Shown here: piece after piece, positions 52,890 through 64,000 of the stretch
How the letters are laid out: each line of letters opens with the position of its first letter
Position numbering within the stretch: position 1 is the first letter of the stretch
NCBI GenBank assembly: GCA_963920635.1
Contig: OY987298.1
Coordinates: 65,927,949 to 65,991,948, forward strand
Reading direction: 5' to 3'
Length of the DNA: 64,000 bases
Source: Pseudeuparius sepicola
Lineage: Eukaryota > Arthropoda > Insecta > Coleoptera > Anthribidae
Program-made: the position numbers and the translations under genes
The notes under the pieces: generated by a model
Told to the model about the DNA's origin: nothing
Databases searched by the model: none
What the model saw: the letters and a program-made list of their open reading frames with translations, nothing else

Positions 52890-55290
52890 ATGCTTGCCGG
52901 TACATCAACTTTGTGTCAAACATAATAGAATTTTAAAGCGTTAATATAATTTTCTTTTGAAAAAGACATATTCTTATCGATATTTTTTAGTAATAATAAA
53001 AAGTTAATAAAATTATAGAATGATACTCGTATATTATGTTGTATAGCTAGTGATATAAAATAGTTTTTACGAAGCAATGACTTTTTAAAATTTTAAGAAA
53101 TTTTATAAATAGGAAATAGGCGCTTATGTAACATTAAAATAGAAACGACTTTTTCAAGTTAAACGTTTTGAAATTGTAACAAATAAGCCAATTTTTAGGG
53201 TTTTTATTTTTTAAATATAATTTTTGACAGATAGCGAAAGTCACGTGACCACGTTTGAGTCGGTTATTTTTCCTCGTTTTAATCGAAAGGTTACCCCAAA
53301 GTTAACTGCATATGTGTTCTATTATTATCCGTTAATAAAAAAAATATGTTTAAATTAATAAAAAGATACATTTTGCACCATCTTCATTTTTTCCAAAAAG
53401 GTTTTTTGGTTATAACTTTTGTTTGACGTTCGATTGTTTTTTCCAAACGACATTACATTGTTTGGAAAAAAACTGCAACAAACTGGTTTTTAAACCATTA
53501 ATTTGTCTCAAAAAATACGGAATGGTTAAATTGAATGTTCCTATCACCTTCAGGCGGACACCCTGTACCTAATAAAAATATTATTAAAAAAATAATAGTA
53601 CTTTTTGAAATTGAACCCGTGTTGACAGGTGGCCATGATTACAGCCCAAAAGTAAAGTTACACACATTGTTTAATATGCTTCTTCAACCTAACAAAAAAA
53701 AGTTTATCAAAATCGGTAAACAAATAAAGATATTTTACCAGGGTGGTAACTCCTTAACGGAGGTCACACTGTAGATGTTTAACATATAGGTACAGAAGAT
53801 GTTCTTTCGCATCAATATATCGTTTTCTTTTTTCATTTTTTATTTTCGAGATATGTATTTATCTTAATTATTGCGTTACTTAAAATGTGTGTTTGAATGT
53901 AGTGTTAATGCAAACAAAGAAACACCTTATGTACACATAAAAGACCATGTTTCATTTAATTGAAAAAACTAAACATAATTTTGTAGAACTTTTAAGCCAG
54001 CAATAGGTACCAGCGCAATACTATACCTACAGAAAATGTGCCGAATCACATTCTTTAACTAAAGATATGCTTTTAACAGTAAAAAACATAGTAGACATTC
54101 AAGTGACCTTGAAAACGTCGTCTGCCTACAAGTGAAAACGTGCGTCTTACATTGCACCTCATAATATGCTTCAACTTTTATATGAATTTTTTGTGATTTT
54201 CGTTTTTGAGATATTTATAATAGCTGCATTAATTAAAATGGAACACCCGGTATAGATAATTTTCGACATACCTGTACATATAGAGACATAGACATGAATC
54301 CTCCCCTAATGTCAGTTTATATGCTAACGATTGTGTTTTCCTCACGAAAAATACATAACGGCGACATAACTATAAGAACATAACAGTACCCAACCCACAC
54401 GTATGTATAAATAATGCAAAGTCAACTAAAGCAGTTTTTAGTGCTGCCGTGTACCTTTCAAGCTAAAAATCAATGAACCATTGCTAAAAAGAGAGGAGTT
54501 AAAATCACAGATCGGAGTCTTTGAGCTACGAGGGTCTCCCGAATATACCTTTTGAAGTTTTATATTATTTTAATATTAAAAATTCGCAGTATATAATAAT
54601 ATGGAAGTAATACAAAAACATAAAAAAGTAATCAGACAGCTTAGTTGATTAAATATTATATCGCCAAAACGTAAAATTGATCATATGAACATAATATATG
54701 TAATTATTAAACTGGACCTGTAACAACAGCGTCAACCGTTCATCGATCGCCTGTTTTTCGCGCCATCTGATGAATAATAGCCACACTTTTGCATTCCCGC
54801 TGCATAATTTAAGGGGTATTTTGCCTATGTTTTTTTATTTACAACAAGACTGGATAATTACAATGTTTATTACCGTGTTTTCGTTCCGAGCATATTCCGA
54901 AACCTATGCCAATCTTAACGAAGGTAAAATTCCGGCTCAAGAGACAAAATAGACGAATTTATGCCGGCATAAAGTGTGAAATTCAAAAAAATGTCGCCCA
55001 TAACTTTTAAACTTGTGTCATTAGTATCTATGGATATTTTAAAAATACCCGTGTTTTTTGTAATCCTTTGAAATTCGCTACTTTTTCCAGCTAGTTGGAA
55101 ATAAAAATACATTGATACAGGCAACCAAACATACAGTGGCGAGCCCCCCCTTAAGTAAAATGTCACCTGCTACAGCAAAAAATAAGAGAAGACAAATTTT
55201 GATTCTTTTGGAAGGCAATGGTGATTCAGATTAAAGAATTTTTATAATAAGTTTGTTTTATTTTGTTTTTCAGAACAGTACAAGTCTAAA
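52890..55290. other. AT-rich DNA, no gene recognised
   Basis: Scattered single foldback-like ends occur (GCGGACACCCTGTACC at about 53556, GGTCACACTGTAG at about 53762, GGAACACCCGGTATAG at about 54240) without visible partners. No conserved protein segment was found. The short plus-strand frame MSPATAKNKRRQILILLEGN near 55160 is unassigned. Confidence 0.4.
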
Positions 55291-55978
55291 AATGTTACAC
55301 ATTGAAAATATTATTTTGTAAAGACACTTTTCCCACATCCGACGCAAAATACTCAGCTAAAATATCTCTCAGTTCGTATACTTTCCTTCGTGCTAAATTA
55401 GCTGAAAGCCGCCCTACCGATTGTAAAGTTTCACTTTCATTTCGCCATTCTCCATTTTGCTCATCACCTGAGTCGGTAAAGCCAGGTGGGCAATATAAAT
55501 TGCAGCCCAACTCTGTTTGACAGTAATTATGCAAAACAACAACAGCTTTAACGATGTTGTTGATATTCTCAACTTTGGCATTTATCGTAGTCTTTAATAT
55601 GCGCCACCTGGCTACCAAAATCCCAAATGTGTTTTCAATTGTTTGACGAGCTCGAGAAAGTCTGTAATTAAAAATTCTTTGGGTCGGTGTAAGGTTTTTT
55701 CCAGGATAAGGCCTCATGATATATTGTTTTAGAGGAAATGCCTCGTCTGCAACTAAAACATATGGTAGGGTGATATCTGTGTTTGGAATTTTCTCGGGAG
55801 CTGGTAGACACATATCACTTTCATCCATTCTTTGCCCAAATATACTTTGCTTGAAAATTCCCCCATCACTTTGAGATCCATATGCGCCGATATTAACAAA
55901 AGTAAATCTATAGGCACTGTCGCAAGTGCCTAATAAAACGATGCTAAAATAATTTTTATAATTGAAGTACAGGGATCC

Positions 55979-56741
55979 CAGGGTGTCCACATTCTGGAAA
56001 AACCTGGAAAGTCAGGGAAATAAAAGTTGATCAGGGAAAGTCAGGGAAACTCGTTAGTTTTCTGGAAAGTCAGGGAATTTTACCCCAATCCCACAAAATA
56101 TGTCTCTGACCCCAATGATGACAAAAAAATCTGAGGGGTAAAGAATGCCAATTTAACATTTTAACAACTTAAATCTGAATCATGCTTATGACGACACATG
56201 TTTGTTTTAGGTATGAAATACACTGGTACACGGAAGAAATCGAAAAGCTTACTTCCTTGTACCTGGGACTATTTCGCACAGTAAATATACCTTTTTATAC
56301 ACAGGTACAAATAAGTAAAATTAGTGAAACGTCTATGTGATTTGATGGTGATATAAATGACATTAATTGAAAAAAATGAATAAGCACTGTGTATTTAATA
56401 AATTGTGGTTGGATAACAATTTACATCCTGAATTTAGTGGATGGCTGGACACTGTGACTAATGATTCAGAGTCTGCATTTTGTAAAGTGTGTAAAAAGAC
56501 CCTTCGCCTCAGCAATATGGGAAAGCAGGCAGTTATTTCTCATGCTAAAAATAAAAAAAGGAAGAATTGGTGTGAGACGGGCCAGTTGTGGGGATGGTGG
56601 AGGCTAGAGCTTTCTTCCTTTTTTTAAACGAAAAAAATTAGGACACTTTTGTAATTAGCGGTCAGGGAACTTTTTCAATTAGGTCAGGGAAAGTCAGGGA
56701 AGGTCAGGGAATAAGATAGCAAATAACCTGTGGACACCCTG
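55979..56741 (+). mobile_element. Insertion element with CAGGGTGTCCACA ends and BED-like finger, 5-bp duplication
   Basis: The left end CAGGGTGTCCACA and the right end TGTGGACACCCTG are perfect inverted repeats, and both flanks read GATCC (55974-55978, 56742-56746). Subterminal GTCAGGGAA repeats occur many times at both ends (about 56010-56080 and 56660-56710). It splits the Harbinger transposase between its first and second catalytic residues. A 5-bp duplication does not fit hAT (8 bp). The family is uncertain. Confidence 0.85.
56367..56627 (+). pseudogene. BED-like zinc-finger N-terminus of a transposase
   Basis: The frame reads NKHCVFNKLWLDNNLHPEFS and then GWLDTVTNDSESAFCKVCKK with LRLSNMGKQAVISHAKNKKR. 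CxxC followed by HxxxxxH-type spacing in 'FCKVCKKT..LSNMG..AVISHAKNKKR' matches the divergent BED-type finger at the start of many hAT-like transposases. Coding degenerates after KKRKN, and the catalytic domain is missing. It is carried by the insertion at 55979-56741. Confidence 0.7.
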
Positions 56742-57165
56742 GATCCACTTCTTATCGGTGCTTGTATATTGATATGTTTTCCGTCTATAGCTCCTATGCA
56801 ATGGGGAAATTGCCATTTATTTTGAAAACCCCTCGCTATTTCTTTCCACTTCTCTGGATTTTCTGGTGTCTTCAAGTACTCGTCTTTTAAAGTATCCCAT
56901 AAAACTACACAAGTTTCATGTATGATTTTATGTACCGTTGTTAGTCCTACATGAAACTGCCAAGCCAGTACTTGCATACTGCTGCCTTGTGAGAGATATC
57001 TAAAAATGTTTATATTTAAAGAAATGGAAAACTTGTATATTACCGTACATTATTACTGTAATGTAATCAAAAGTCCCTCTGCTGGTACAATACCGTCTAA
57101 TCTTCTTGTTTGGCAATACGTGGACTTGCTTCTTCTAGTAGCTTGTTGAAAACAGGCAAGGACAT

Positions 57166-57640
57166 TCTTGTATATTTAATTGTTCACGGTCCATATTACA
57201 CATTTTTTTTACGTAACAAAAATTGCTGCATTGTTTTCTTTGCCTGTTAATAGGCCTTATTTTATACCTGCGCTTTTTTCGTATTTCACATATTTGAAGC
57301 GTAAATGCATAAAATTATACCACATCCCGCTAAATACGTTTTTCTGTTCATTCTAATATTTTGTACTTAAATAATATTTTCAAAACACAGCATTCATTCA
57401 ACCCCAATTATAAAATTATTTTAAGGTTATATATTGTTTTGTTTGTTCTACTATACGCATGCGCAATTGTATAACCGCCAACGGAACGTCAAGTTTATAA
57501 AGCGAATTCGTAGCGGCTACGTCAAACATCAACTGCAACATCAAAGTTTATAAATTGGCCTTTAAAGATAGAATAAGGTAAGTCAGGTTTTAGGGGATTC
57601 CAAAGGGATCAAGGTAGAATTAAATAATAATAATACATCA
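57166..57640. other. Flank of the Harbinger element, no gene
   Basis: AT-rich. Around 57478-57545 CGTCAA-containing repeats (ACGGAACGTCAAG, TACGTCAAACATCAAC) recall the CCGTTTGACGTT motifs near 44600-44720. Confidence 0.35.
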
Positions 57641-57649
57641 TTATTTCCA

Positions 57650-58710
57650 CAGACAGGCCAACAGCTCCACACACTACATAAAGCTATATGCGGAGCAGAC
57701 GTCTCAACACCGCTACGTCTGAAGGAACACGAGCATCCAAATCACCACCGAACCAACAACGATAAACTACAGAGGTGGTTGGAGAAGCCGCTGCACGGGT
57801 GGCATCCTAATGAGGTTAACCAGGAACATGTCGACAAGTTAGCGTCGAACTATTGGCTGACCTCGGGACGAATGTTCCCCGAGACGGAAGGCTTCTTACT
57901 GGCCATACAAGATCAGGTTATACCAACTCGCAACTACCTAAAATTCATTGTAGGAGATGCATCGGTAGTGGATGACAGATGCAGATACGGGTGCCCAACT
58001 TCAGAAACAATCCAGCACATAACAGGAGGATGTCAGATGTTCGCATTAACGGAATATAAGGAACGACATGATTCGGTTGCCAAGATCTTGCATCAGGAAC
58101 TGGCGGAAAAACTGCTGCTTGTGTATGCAGAGAGGGTCCCATATTACAGCTACACACCGGAGCCTGTTCTTGAGAACAGCAACTACAAGATGTACTGGGA
58201 TCTTACAGTTCTGACAGATCAACGAGTTGCCCATAACAGACCGGACCTCATAATAGTTGATAAAATTTCTAGGAAGACAACTCTGATTAATGTGGCCATC
58301 CCAAACAACAACAAACTGCGTGTGAAGCAAGTCGAGAAGATCAGTACAGAGACTTGGAGAATGAATTAGAAGGCAATGGGAAATGGAGAACGTTCAGACG
58401 ATTCCAATCATCGTGTAAACAACTGGTGTTATACCAAAAAGTTTGCTGAGAAACATCAAAAAGCTGGGTCTAACTGATAATCTTTACAGGTCCATGCAGA
58501 AAGAGGTACTACTTGCGACAGCCCGAACCATCAGGAAATTCATGGGGAACGCAGGAACCTCAAACAACATCAATGTCACCTAAGACCCGATAACATGGCA
58601 AGGGTCTCGTCCGAGCCAGGTCCTTATGATATCCGGGATACCCGGGATCTGAGTGAATGTTCCCCGTAGAGGGAGTGCGAATGCCTTTTGGCTAAGTCGA
58701 TATAATAATA
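57650..58710 (+). pseudogene. 3' part of an R2/R4-like non-LTR retrotransposon (REL endonuclease)
   Basis: The frame reads GQQLHTLHKAICGADVSTPL through WLTSGRMFPETEGFLLAIQD. CRYGCPTSETIQHITGGC is the CCHC knuckle, and NRPDLIIVDKISRKTTLINV is the PD-D/E-K core of a restriction-like endonuclease. The frame stops at 58369, but a second frame gives VIPKSLLRNIKKLGLTDNLY and RKFMGNAGTSNNINVT with the natural stop, so one frameshift is present. A 3' untranslated region ends in ATAATAATAATAA near 58710. RT motifs are absent, so it is 5'-truncated. Such endonucleases nick the target DNA. Confidence 0.8.
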
Positions 58711-61080
58711 ATAAATAGTGATTTATTTAGACATATACAAAAAATTGTTACACAGTGAGAAGAATAGTTTCTTTGTACTTTGTACCTACTTGGCTACTTA
58801 ACACATATATGAGTACAATAATGCGTATCTGAAATGTACAGCGGTGTAAATGAAACAGTGAAACAAACCCTGAATATATCACACCCTATAGGTAAACTGA
58901 TTGAACTAGGTATTGGTAATAGTAATTCACTCAACGATTCAAAACTTTATGTAATACCGGTTTTCCACCCGACGGACAAAACAAAAACACAACAGCTACT
59001 CGAGTCGAATAAGACAAAACTGTAGCTTTTTACAAACTTTTTGAAGACTCCGAGTTTTTGCGACAGTTGCTGTTTTGTTTTCGGTTTCCCGTTTGGAAGC
59101 GTGACATCATAGAGTTTCGACGTGTTTACGAACTGAGTCTGTCTAGTGGAAATAACCAGTGGTGACAACGGTCTTTTATTTTATCTCTGAAAATAAAAAC
59201 CCAATTTCTACAAGTGGTTTTGCTAATGGGCAAAATAGCGCTTGAGAATAAAATTATTTAGAAAAATTTCCGGCACGAGTGGTATTTGTCGAAATTATTT
59301 CACGAATACGATTCAATAATTTCTGTATTAATTTTTTCTATGTTTACATTTCCAAAACGACTCATTTTGAACGAGTTTATTGACAGCTTCGACTGTAGCG
59401 TTCGAGTAAACAAACATGACGGATAACCAAGGCAAATGCGATTATACCTACACCCTGTTAGCATTGGTTTATTTTCTGAATGGGTGTCATAAATTTAAAC
59501 ATAGACGGAGGTCTAATAACAACAATTTAGTAATGTAAAAGTAGTATAAATTCATTGATACAATGCTTAATAATACCGCAACATAATTTATAAGCTGCAT
59601 AATTTAGAACAGTGTAAAACACACCGAAGTACATGTTTGTATCGAACAGATTCGCGGTTGCTAAGCAACGAAGTGATAATTGCACAAGTAGTATTACTGC
59701 TTTGGTTTTGCACAAGTGCAATGGGCACATTTCACGCTTTTTTCTGATAAGCTCAGATGATGGCTTTGACTAAAATATACTTATGGATTTTTTTTTTTCA
59801 AATTTTTTGAAGGCCCGTTTGGCCGAAAAAAAAAATAAAATGTCCACGGAGTGAGTATAGGTACTTTTTGTAGGTCCGGCAATGCCGCAAAACGGTCAGG
59901 TTCAAATTTAAACAGCCCGCCCACCTTTCTGTCAAATCACAGCTGTGACCTATTTATTGCGTTGGTTTGTTTTTGTTTGTTATTCGTTATTCGTTTGGCT
60001 AGCCATCGTTTATGTTTTGTTGTGAGTTACTGCTTAATATAATAGTGTTCAGCATGGAAGACGGCTTTGTTAAAGCATTGTTTAGTTTTCATAATGAAAA
60101 ATGAAAAAACTCTCAACACAAAGAACAAATCACCAACTATCGATGAGGTTAACTCCAACGACGTAAGACGTAAACAATCGAAATGACAGTGGTGCGATGT
60201 TGCCGGCTATTTTGTCGTCTACCTGGGACGGTTTATTACTTTAAAATGTCCTATTTAAATTACATCATAAAACTATAATTAAACTACAATCTGGTTATAA
60301 TGGTGTGCCATATAATTAATACACCCCAGTTGTATACCTTTTATTAATAATAAGTGTTAAAAAACAAGTAAATCTATTAAATTTGTTAGCCCGAACTTAT
60401 GAAACTGATTGGTAAAGGGTCCAGCTGACATCAGCAGGACCCTGATTTTCAAATTTCAATTCTAATTTTTGGCCTAGTTAAAGATAATAAAAACAAACGG
60501 GTGGAATTTTTGGGACTTTGAAGACATAATACATAAAGTAAACGCAAAGAAAACCAAACATTTTTTTATGAAATGACCCCATTATCGCTAGCAGAGGCAT
60601 ATGATTGGTTGGATTTTTATGGAAGGAGCTACCTTATTGGATGCAAGCAGTATGAGGGAAATAATCAATTATATTAATTAATACAAATGGTTTATAATGG
60701 TATAAAACAGCAAAAGGAGTGATAAAAATAGCATAGGTCTAAAATAAATATAATTATACCATTACAACATTTTGAAAACTGTTCGTTTGGTGGAAAAGTG
60801 CTGAAAACAAAAACGAAACTCCAACATTTTTTTGTCTGCTTGGCGTAAACAGTTTCAAATTTGTTTGAGTTCTGTTCTGTGTGTTCCATACCGAACAAAA
60901 CAGAAATGAAATCAATTTATTAATCCATTGATCACATATAAGGATATAGGACGAGTCATATAATCAGTTTACAATTGACATCCATATTAGGAAAAACAGT
61001 TTTTAAAAAAATCAGAAGTTATAATTAAGGAATTCAGTAGTCGAATACAAAGCATTTGTAGTAACAAAGATTTTATATAA
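58711..61080. other. No gene recognised
   Basis: A moderately GC-richer stretch (59850-60240) contains short ATG frames (MEDGFVKALFSFHNEK at about 60053; MKNEKTLNTKNKSPTIDEVN just after) that could be a first exon or promoter of an unrelated gene, but no domain supports it. The remainder is AT-rich. Confidence 0.35.
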
Positions 61081-62012
61081 TTATTAAAATTGGTATTATT
61101 CCTGTCCCTGATGTGTTTTGGTATTTTATTGTAAAAGATTGACCCTATATGTGATAAGGATTTGATTTATAAAGTTCCATTCTGTGAAGGTCATATTGAA
61201 AAACACTACCAAATCTTGTACTGTATTCGTGATAAACATTTAGTGTTTTAAAAGAAATTTTATTTTGTCTAACAAATTTTAGTAGTTCAAAGATGAATAT
61301 ACATGGTAATGCCATTATTGATTCAGACTGAAATGTTTATTTACAAGATTCTGCAAATCTGAGACCAAACATGGACCGAATAGCTCTCTTTTGTAGGACA
61401 AACACTCTCCTGGCGGCAGCCGATCCACCCCAGAGAATGATTCCATATCTGATAACTGACTCAAAGTTTGCAAAATAGAACATTTTGACAACATTTTTAC
61501 TTATGACCTGTCTTAGTCGGAAAAGAGCATAGCAACTCCTGGCACATTTAACACTTATGTAATCCACATGAAACCCCCAGTTTAGGGACATGCCAATGTG
61601 GATACCCAAAACCTTATATGACTTGTTCGATTGATGTACTATTTAGCTTAATAAGTTGACTTTTGTTGTAGTTGGCACCGTATGGATGAAACTGTATCGC
61701 ATAAGTTTGTTTCTGGTTTAGAGTTAATTTGTTTTTGTTGAAATAATCAAAAAGAGCTACTAAATTATGAGTCAGATGACTTCTCATCTCTTCGTCATCA
61801 GCACCGTGTGACAACAAAGTCGGATCATCCGCAAACTCAGTGATATGTGGTCAAATAATTGGAAACATCATTTGTGTACATAAGGAAAAGTAGAGGTCCA
61901 AGCACACTGCCCTGCGGAACACCAGAATCGATATCCAACAACTCTGACTTTACACCCTCGAAACAAACATATTGTTTGCGATTTTCTAAGTAGGATTTTA
62001 ATAAATTGTAAC
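61080..62012 (-). pseudogene. Non-LTR RT fragment, cut by repeat copy B
   Basis: From 62012 the minus strand reads YNLLKSYLENRKQYVCFEGV, SGVPQGSVLGPLLFLMYTND, then a frame change to EFADDPTLLSHGADDEEMRS (the catalytic F/YADD box), and KNKLTLNQKQTYAI. A further shift gives LGIHIGMSLNWGFHVDYISV, SVIRYGIILWGGSAAARRVF and RAIRSMFGLRFAESCK, then C-terminal debris to about 61080. RT motifs upstream of SYLENRKQ are absent because repeat copy B starts at 62013. It resembles the other CR1/jockey-group copies but is a separate lineage. Confidence 0.85.
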
Positions 62013-64000
62013 AATGGACTAATACACCACTTTTTTTTTATTTGCTCATCGGATAGTATTGGGTGAGATATACTTGCTGTATTTTTTTTAATTTTTTTTT
62101 CGCCCCCGTTTTGCCGCAATTAATTTTTAAAGTTCAATATACGTAACTACCTGTTGGATTTTATTTTTCCCTAAATTTACCGCCGTGGCACCAGGTTTGG
62201 CAACGCCGCACCTCAATGCCAAGCTGTCAGCCTGCGAGAACATAAACATAACCTATTTTGTGGCGTCACAAATCGGAACATCGGATCCCGCGGCCCGCGT
62301 GTTTTACAAGCTTTTATTTTTTATGATTTGAACTATTCTCACCATTCATTCTAATAATCCATGACGGAAATGAACCATTCTATTTTGCTGAGGAAAATGC
62401 TGGGAGCACTAGGTATTGGTATTGATGATTCGGACGTTATGCTGGTTGGTTTACAAAACTTTTTTTTTATTGGAAACAAGTCGATTTTATCTATAAAACG
62501 ACACAATTCGTAAGTACCTAACTGAACTTGCACAAATTAGATATCTAGACTTGCTGATATATTAAAGACAATAAAGAACCAACCAGGGGTAACATTTTAG
62601 CTGACGATTTTAGATTAGTGGCTCTGCCAAACGATTTTTTACTTGTTATCAAGTATATTCCAGCGACTGCTAGTTGTTTGAAGAAACTGATGATATTTTA
62701 GCCTCAATACCTAGTGTCACAGAATAAATAGCTTCACAACAGAAGCGTCCATAAGGACATGTGTCAAAAGGATGCTCGCTTTGACGCGAAATATCATTAA
62801 TTACATTAATCCACATTGCAAAGAGATTGTATTAGGACCAAATTTATGTACAAGTTATTGGTTATTTTCCTGTAAATTGAAATGGAGGCTCGCTTATTTT
62901 TGACACGTCTTTATGGACGCTTCTGTTGTGAAGCTATTTATTCTGTGCTAGTGTTAATCAACAGCATTGATTGGTTATAAACTAAACTGAGAAAAGTCAA
63001 TCCTCTAGATGTCAAGCACATACCTGGTCCGAATATAAAAAATTTATTACTTTAATTTCATGAGCCCTTACTTACAGAATTAAGTTAGTAGTTAGACCTG
63101 CATCGGTTCAAAAATGTAACGCTAGAATATTGGAGAAGGTGCCAGTTCTTGGTGATGTTAGAAACATAACATGTAAAACGCAATAAAGCCAAGTTTTCAG
63201 TCGAAAAACTTTATTGTCATAGCTTGAACTATTTTAGACCCATTTAGGTAAATTATATTGTGATTGCCGAAGCATCCTCATAAAAAATGACATAATTCTT
63301 TAGGATTTTTTCACTATACATATTATGTACCTATTTTTTCTGGAAAATAAATTTTCATAAGCATATTTTGTGATTGTGGTTAATGGAAGTTAAAAATAAA
63401 AAAATATAATGCAGCAGCCGGCCAAAAATTAAGATTTCTTTAATTTGCAAGAAAAAAAAAACATTATTTTGCATTCTATGGCAAAACCCCAAATAAGTTA
63501 TCTATTAAATTTAGTGAAAATATTCCAAAATCAAATAATAGTTTTCATGTCGCATGCACAGAGTGCAACAAACTGGATGTTTTTTTGGGGGGTTTCTTCT
63601 ATTCTGCGAAGAGATAGACAAAGAGTAGGTAGGTGTACTGTGCTCGATTTTTGAGGGCAGTGGAAAGCAGTTGAATCTCAAAATCTTGATTCGTTTTGGA
63701 GATACAGACCTTCATATTTTTTTATTGCACTTGTGTTGACTTTTTCCAATATAACAATTTACTGATGTTGTCCATGATTCTTCGCTATTTCCAGGAAGTC
63801 AGCTTACATTCATCTAAAATAAGTTTCCCATTAATATGTGCAAAAATTTTACAAGCGTGCTTAGTTCTATTAGTTGACAAAGTTAATGTCACTAGTGCAG
63901 AAAAGTACAACTTTCCGCATCAAAATGGATGCGACAAAGTGTACTACTACGGACTTAATTAATTAAATACTTCATTAGATCATACAAGAAAAAAATACCC
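62013..64000 (+). repeat. Long interspersed repeat, copy B (matches 5143-7274)
   Basis: Nearly identical to copy A, including the nested hairpin MITE (about 62713-62950). It lacks A's 6835-6981; the join GATACAG|ACCTTC at 63707/63708 shows a 2-bp microhomology (AG). It interrupts a minus-strand RT at a sharp boundary (62012/62013). It continues beyond the window, so its other end and any target duplication are unseen. Confidence 0.92.

Larger units (their letters stand above)
55295..57165 (-). pseudogene. PIF/Harbinger (DDE) transposase, interrupted
   Basis: An ATG at 57165 begins MSLPVFNKLLEEASPRIAKQ. After a one-base shift, IVPAEGLLITLQ is spliced (ACA|GTAATA donor at about 57052, TTTTTAG acceptor at about 57002) to YLSQGSSMQVLAWQFHVGLT, the helix-turn-helix region. 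GAIDGKHINIQAP carries the first catalytic Asp. A 763-bp insertion follows. The frame resumes as LYFNYKNYFSIVLLG, NIGAYGSQSDGGIF, then VADEAFPLKQYIMRPY (second Asp) and SRARQTIENTFGILVARWRI (Glu), ending at 55295. All three catalytic residues are present, so the copy is disabled mainly by the insertion and one frameshift. Confidence 0.9.

Noticed and set aside
57945..58330. Minus-strand frames opposite the REL-endonuclease element
   Set aside because: Antisense of the clear CCHC/RPD coding frame.

Overview
The window is eukaryotic and almost certainly from an insect. It is AT-rich, its genes are split by GT-AG introns, and two conserved animal genes are recognisable: a RCHY1/Pirh2-type E3 ubiquitin ligase (minus strand, three phase-0 coding exons at 22.6, 15.0 and 10.4 kb) and the first coding exon of Bicaudal-D (plus strand, 37.6 kb). 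The abundance of FLYWCH-MULE, THAP-carrying, hAT and CR1/jockey-like elements resembles a hemipteran (aphid-like) genome; that placement is inference.

Nearly everything else is transposable-element sequence, often nested. 0-5 kb: a non-LTR reverse-transcriptase (RT) copy broken by a foldback element and by a THAP-bearing DNA transposon that left an 8-bp target duplication. 5.1-7.3 kb: an element copy repeated almost unchanged at 62.0-64.0 kb. 7.3-22.6 kb: the RCHY1 gene, whose introns (about 4.4 and 7.5 kb) hold foldbacks, a tRNA-derived repeat, Ty3/gypsy gag-protease-RT debris and an ORF1 remnant. 22.9-23.1 kb: GC-richer RCHY1 promoter/5' leader. 23.1-27.4 kb: back-to-back foldbacks. 27.9-29.2 kb: a 122-bp satellite array, the end of a Helitron-type helicase, and a near-perfect 325-bp palindrome. 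29.6-37.2 kb: four THAP-domain genes or fragments, one inside a TIR-bounded transposon, and a hAT element inserted in a foldback and itself invaded by another foldback. 37.6 kb onward: the BicD start exon, then its presumed intron 1, containing a nearly complete non-LTR retrotransposon (39.5-43.9 kb), an inverted minisatellite (45.5-47.2 kb), a FLYWCH-MULE copy with its target duplication (47.3-48.7 kb), a palindromic repeat (49.2-50.0 kb), a MADF-type gene remnant (50.2-52.3 kb), a PIF/Harbinger transposase interrupted by a BED-finger element (55.3-57.2 kb) and an R2/R4-like retroelement end (57.6-58.7 kb).

The most notable signals are: a canonical -1 frameshift heptamer exactly at the ORF1/ORF2 junction of the non-LTR element; several independent transposon insertions whose termini and target duplications can be read directly; nested ('matryoshka') foldback elements that repeat ACAGGG-type termini at each tier; and a satellite whose every unit carries a TGACGTCA site and two ATGGCGG motifs.

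All coordinates of repeats were read by eye; element ends without a stated target duplication are approximate.
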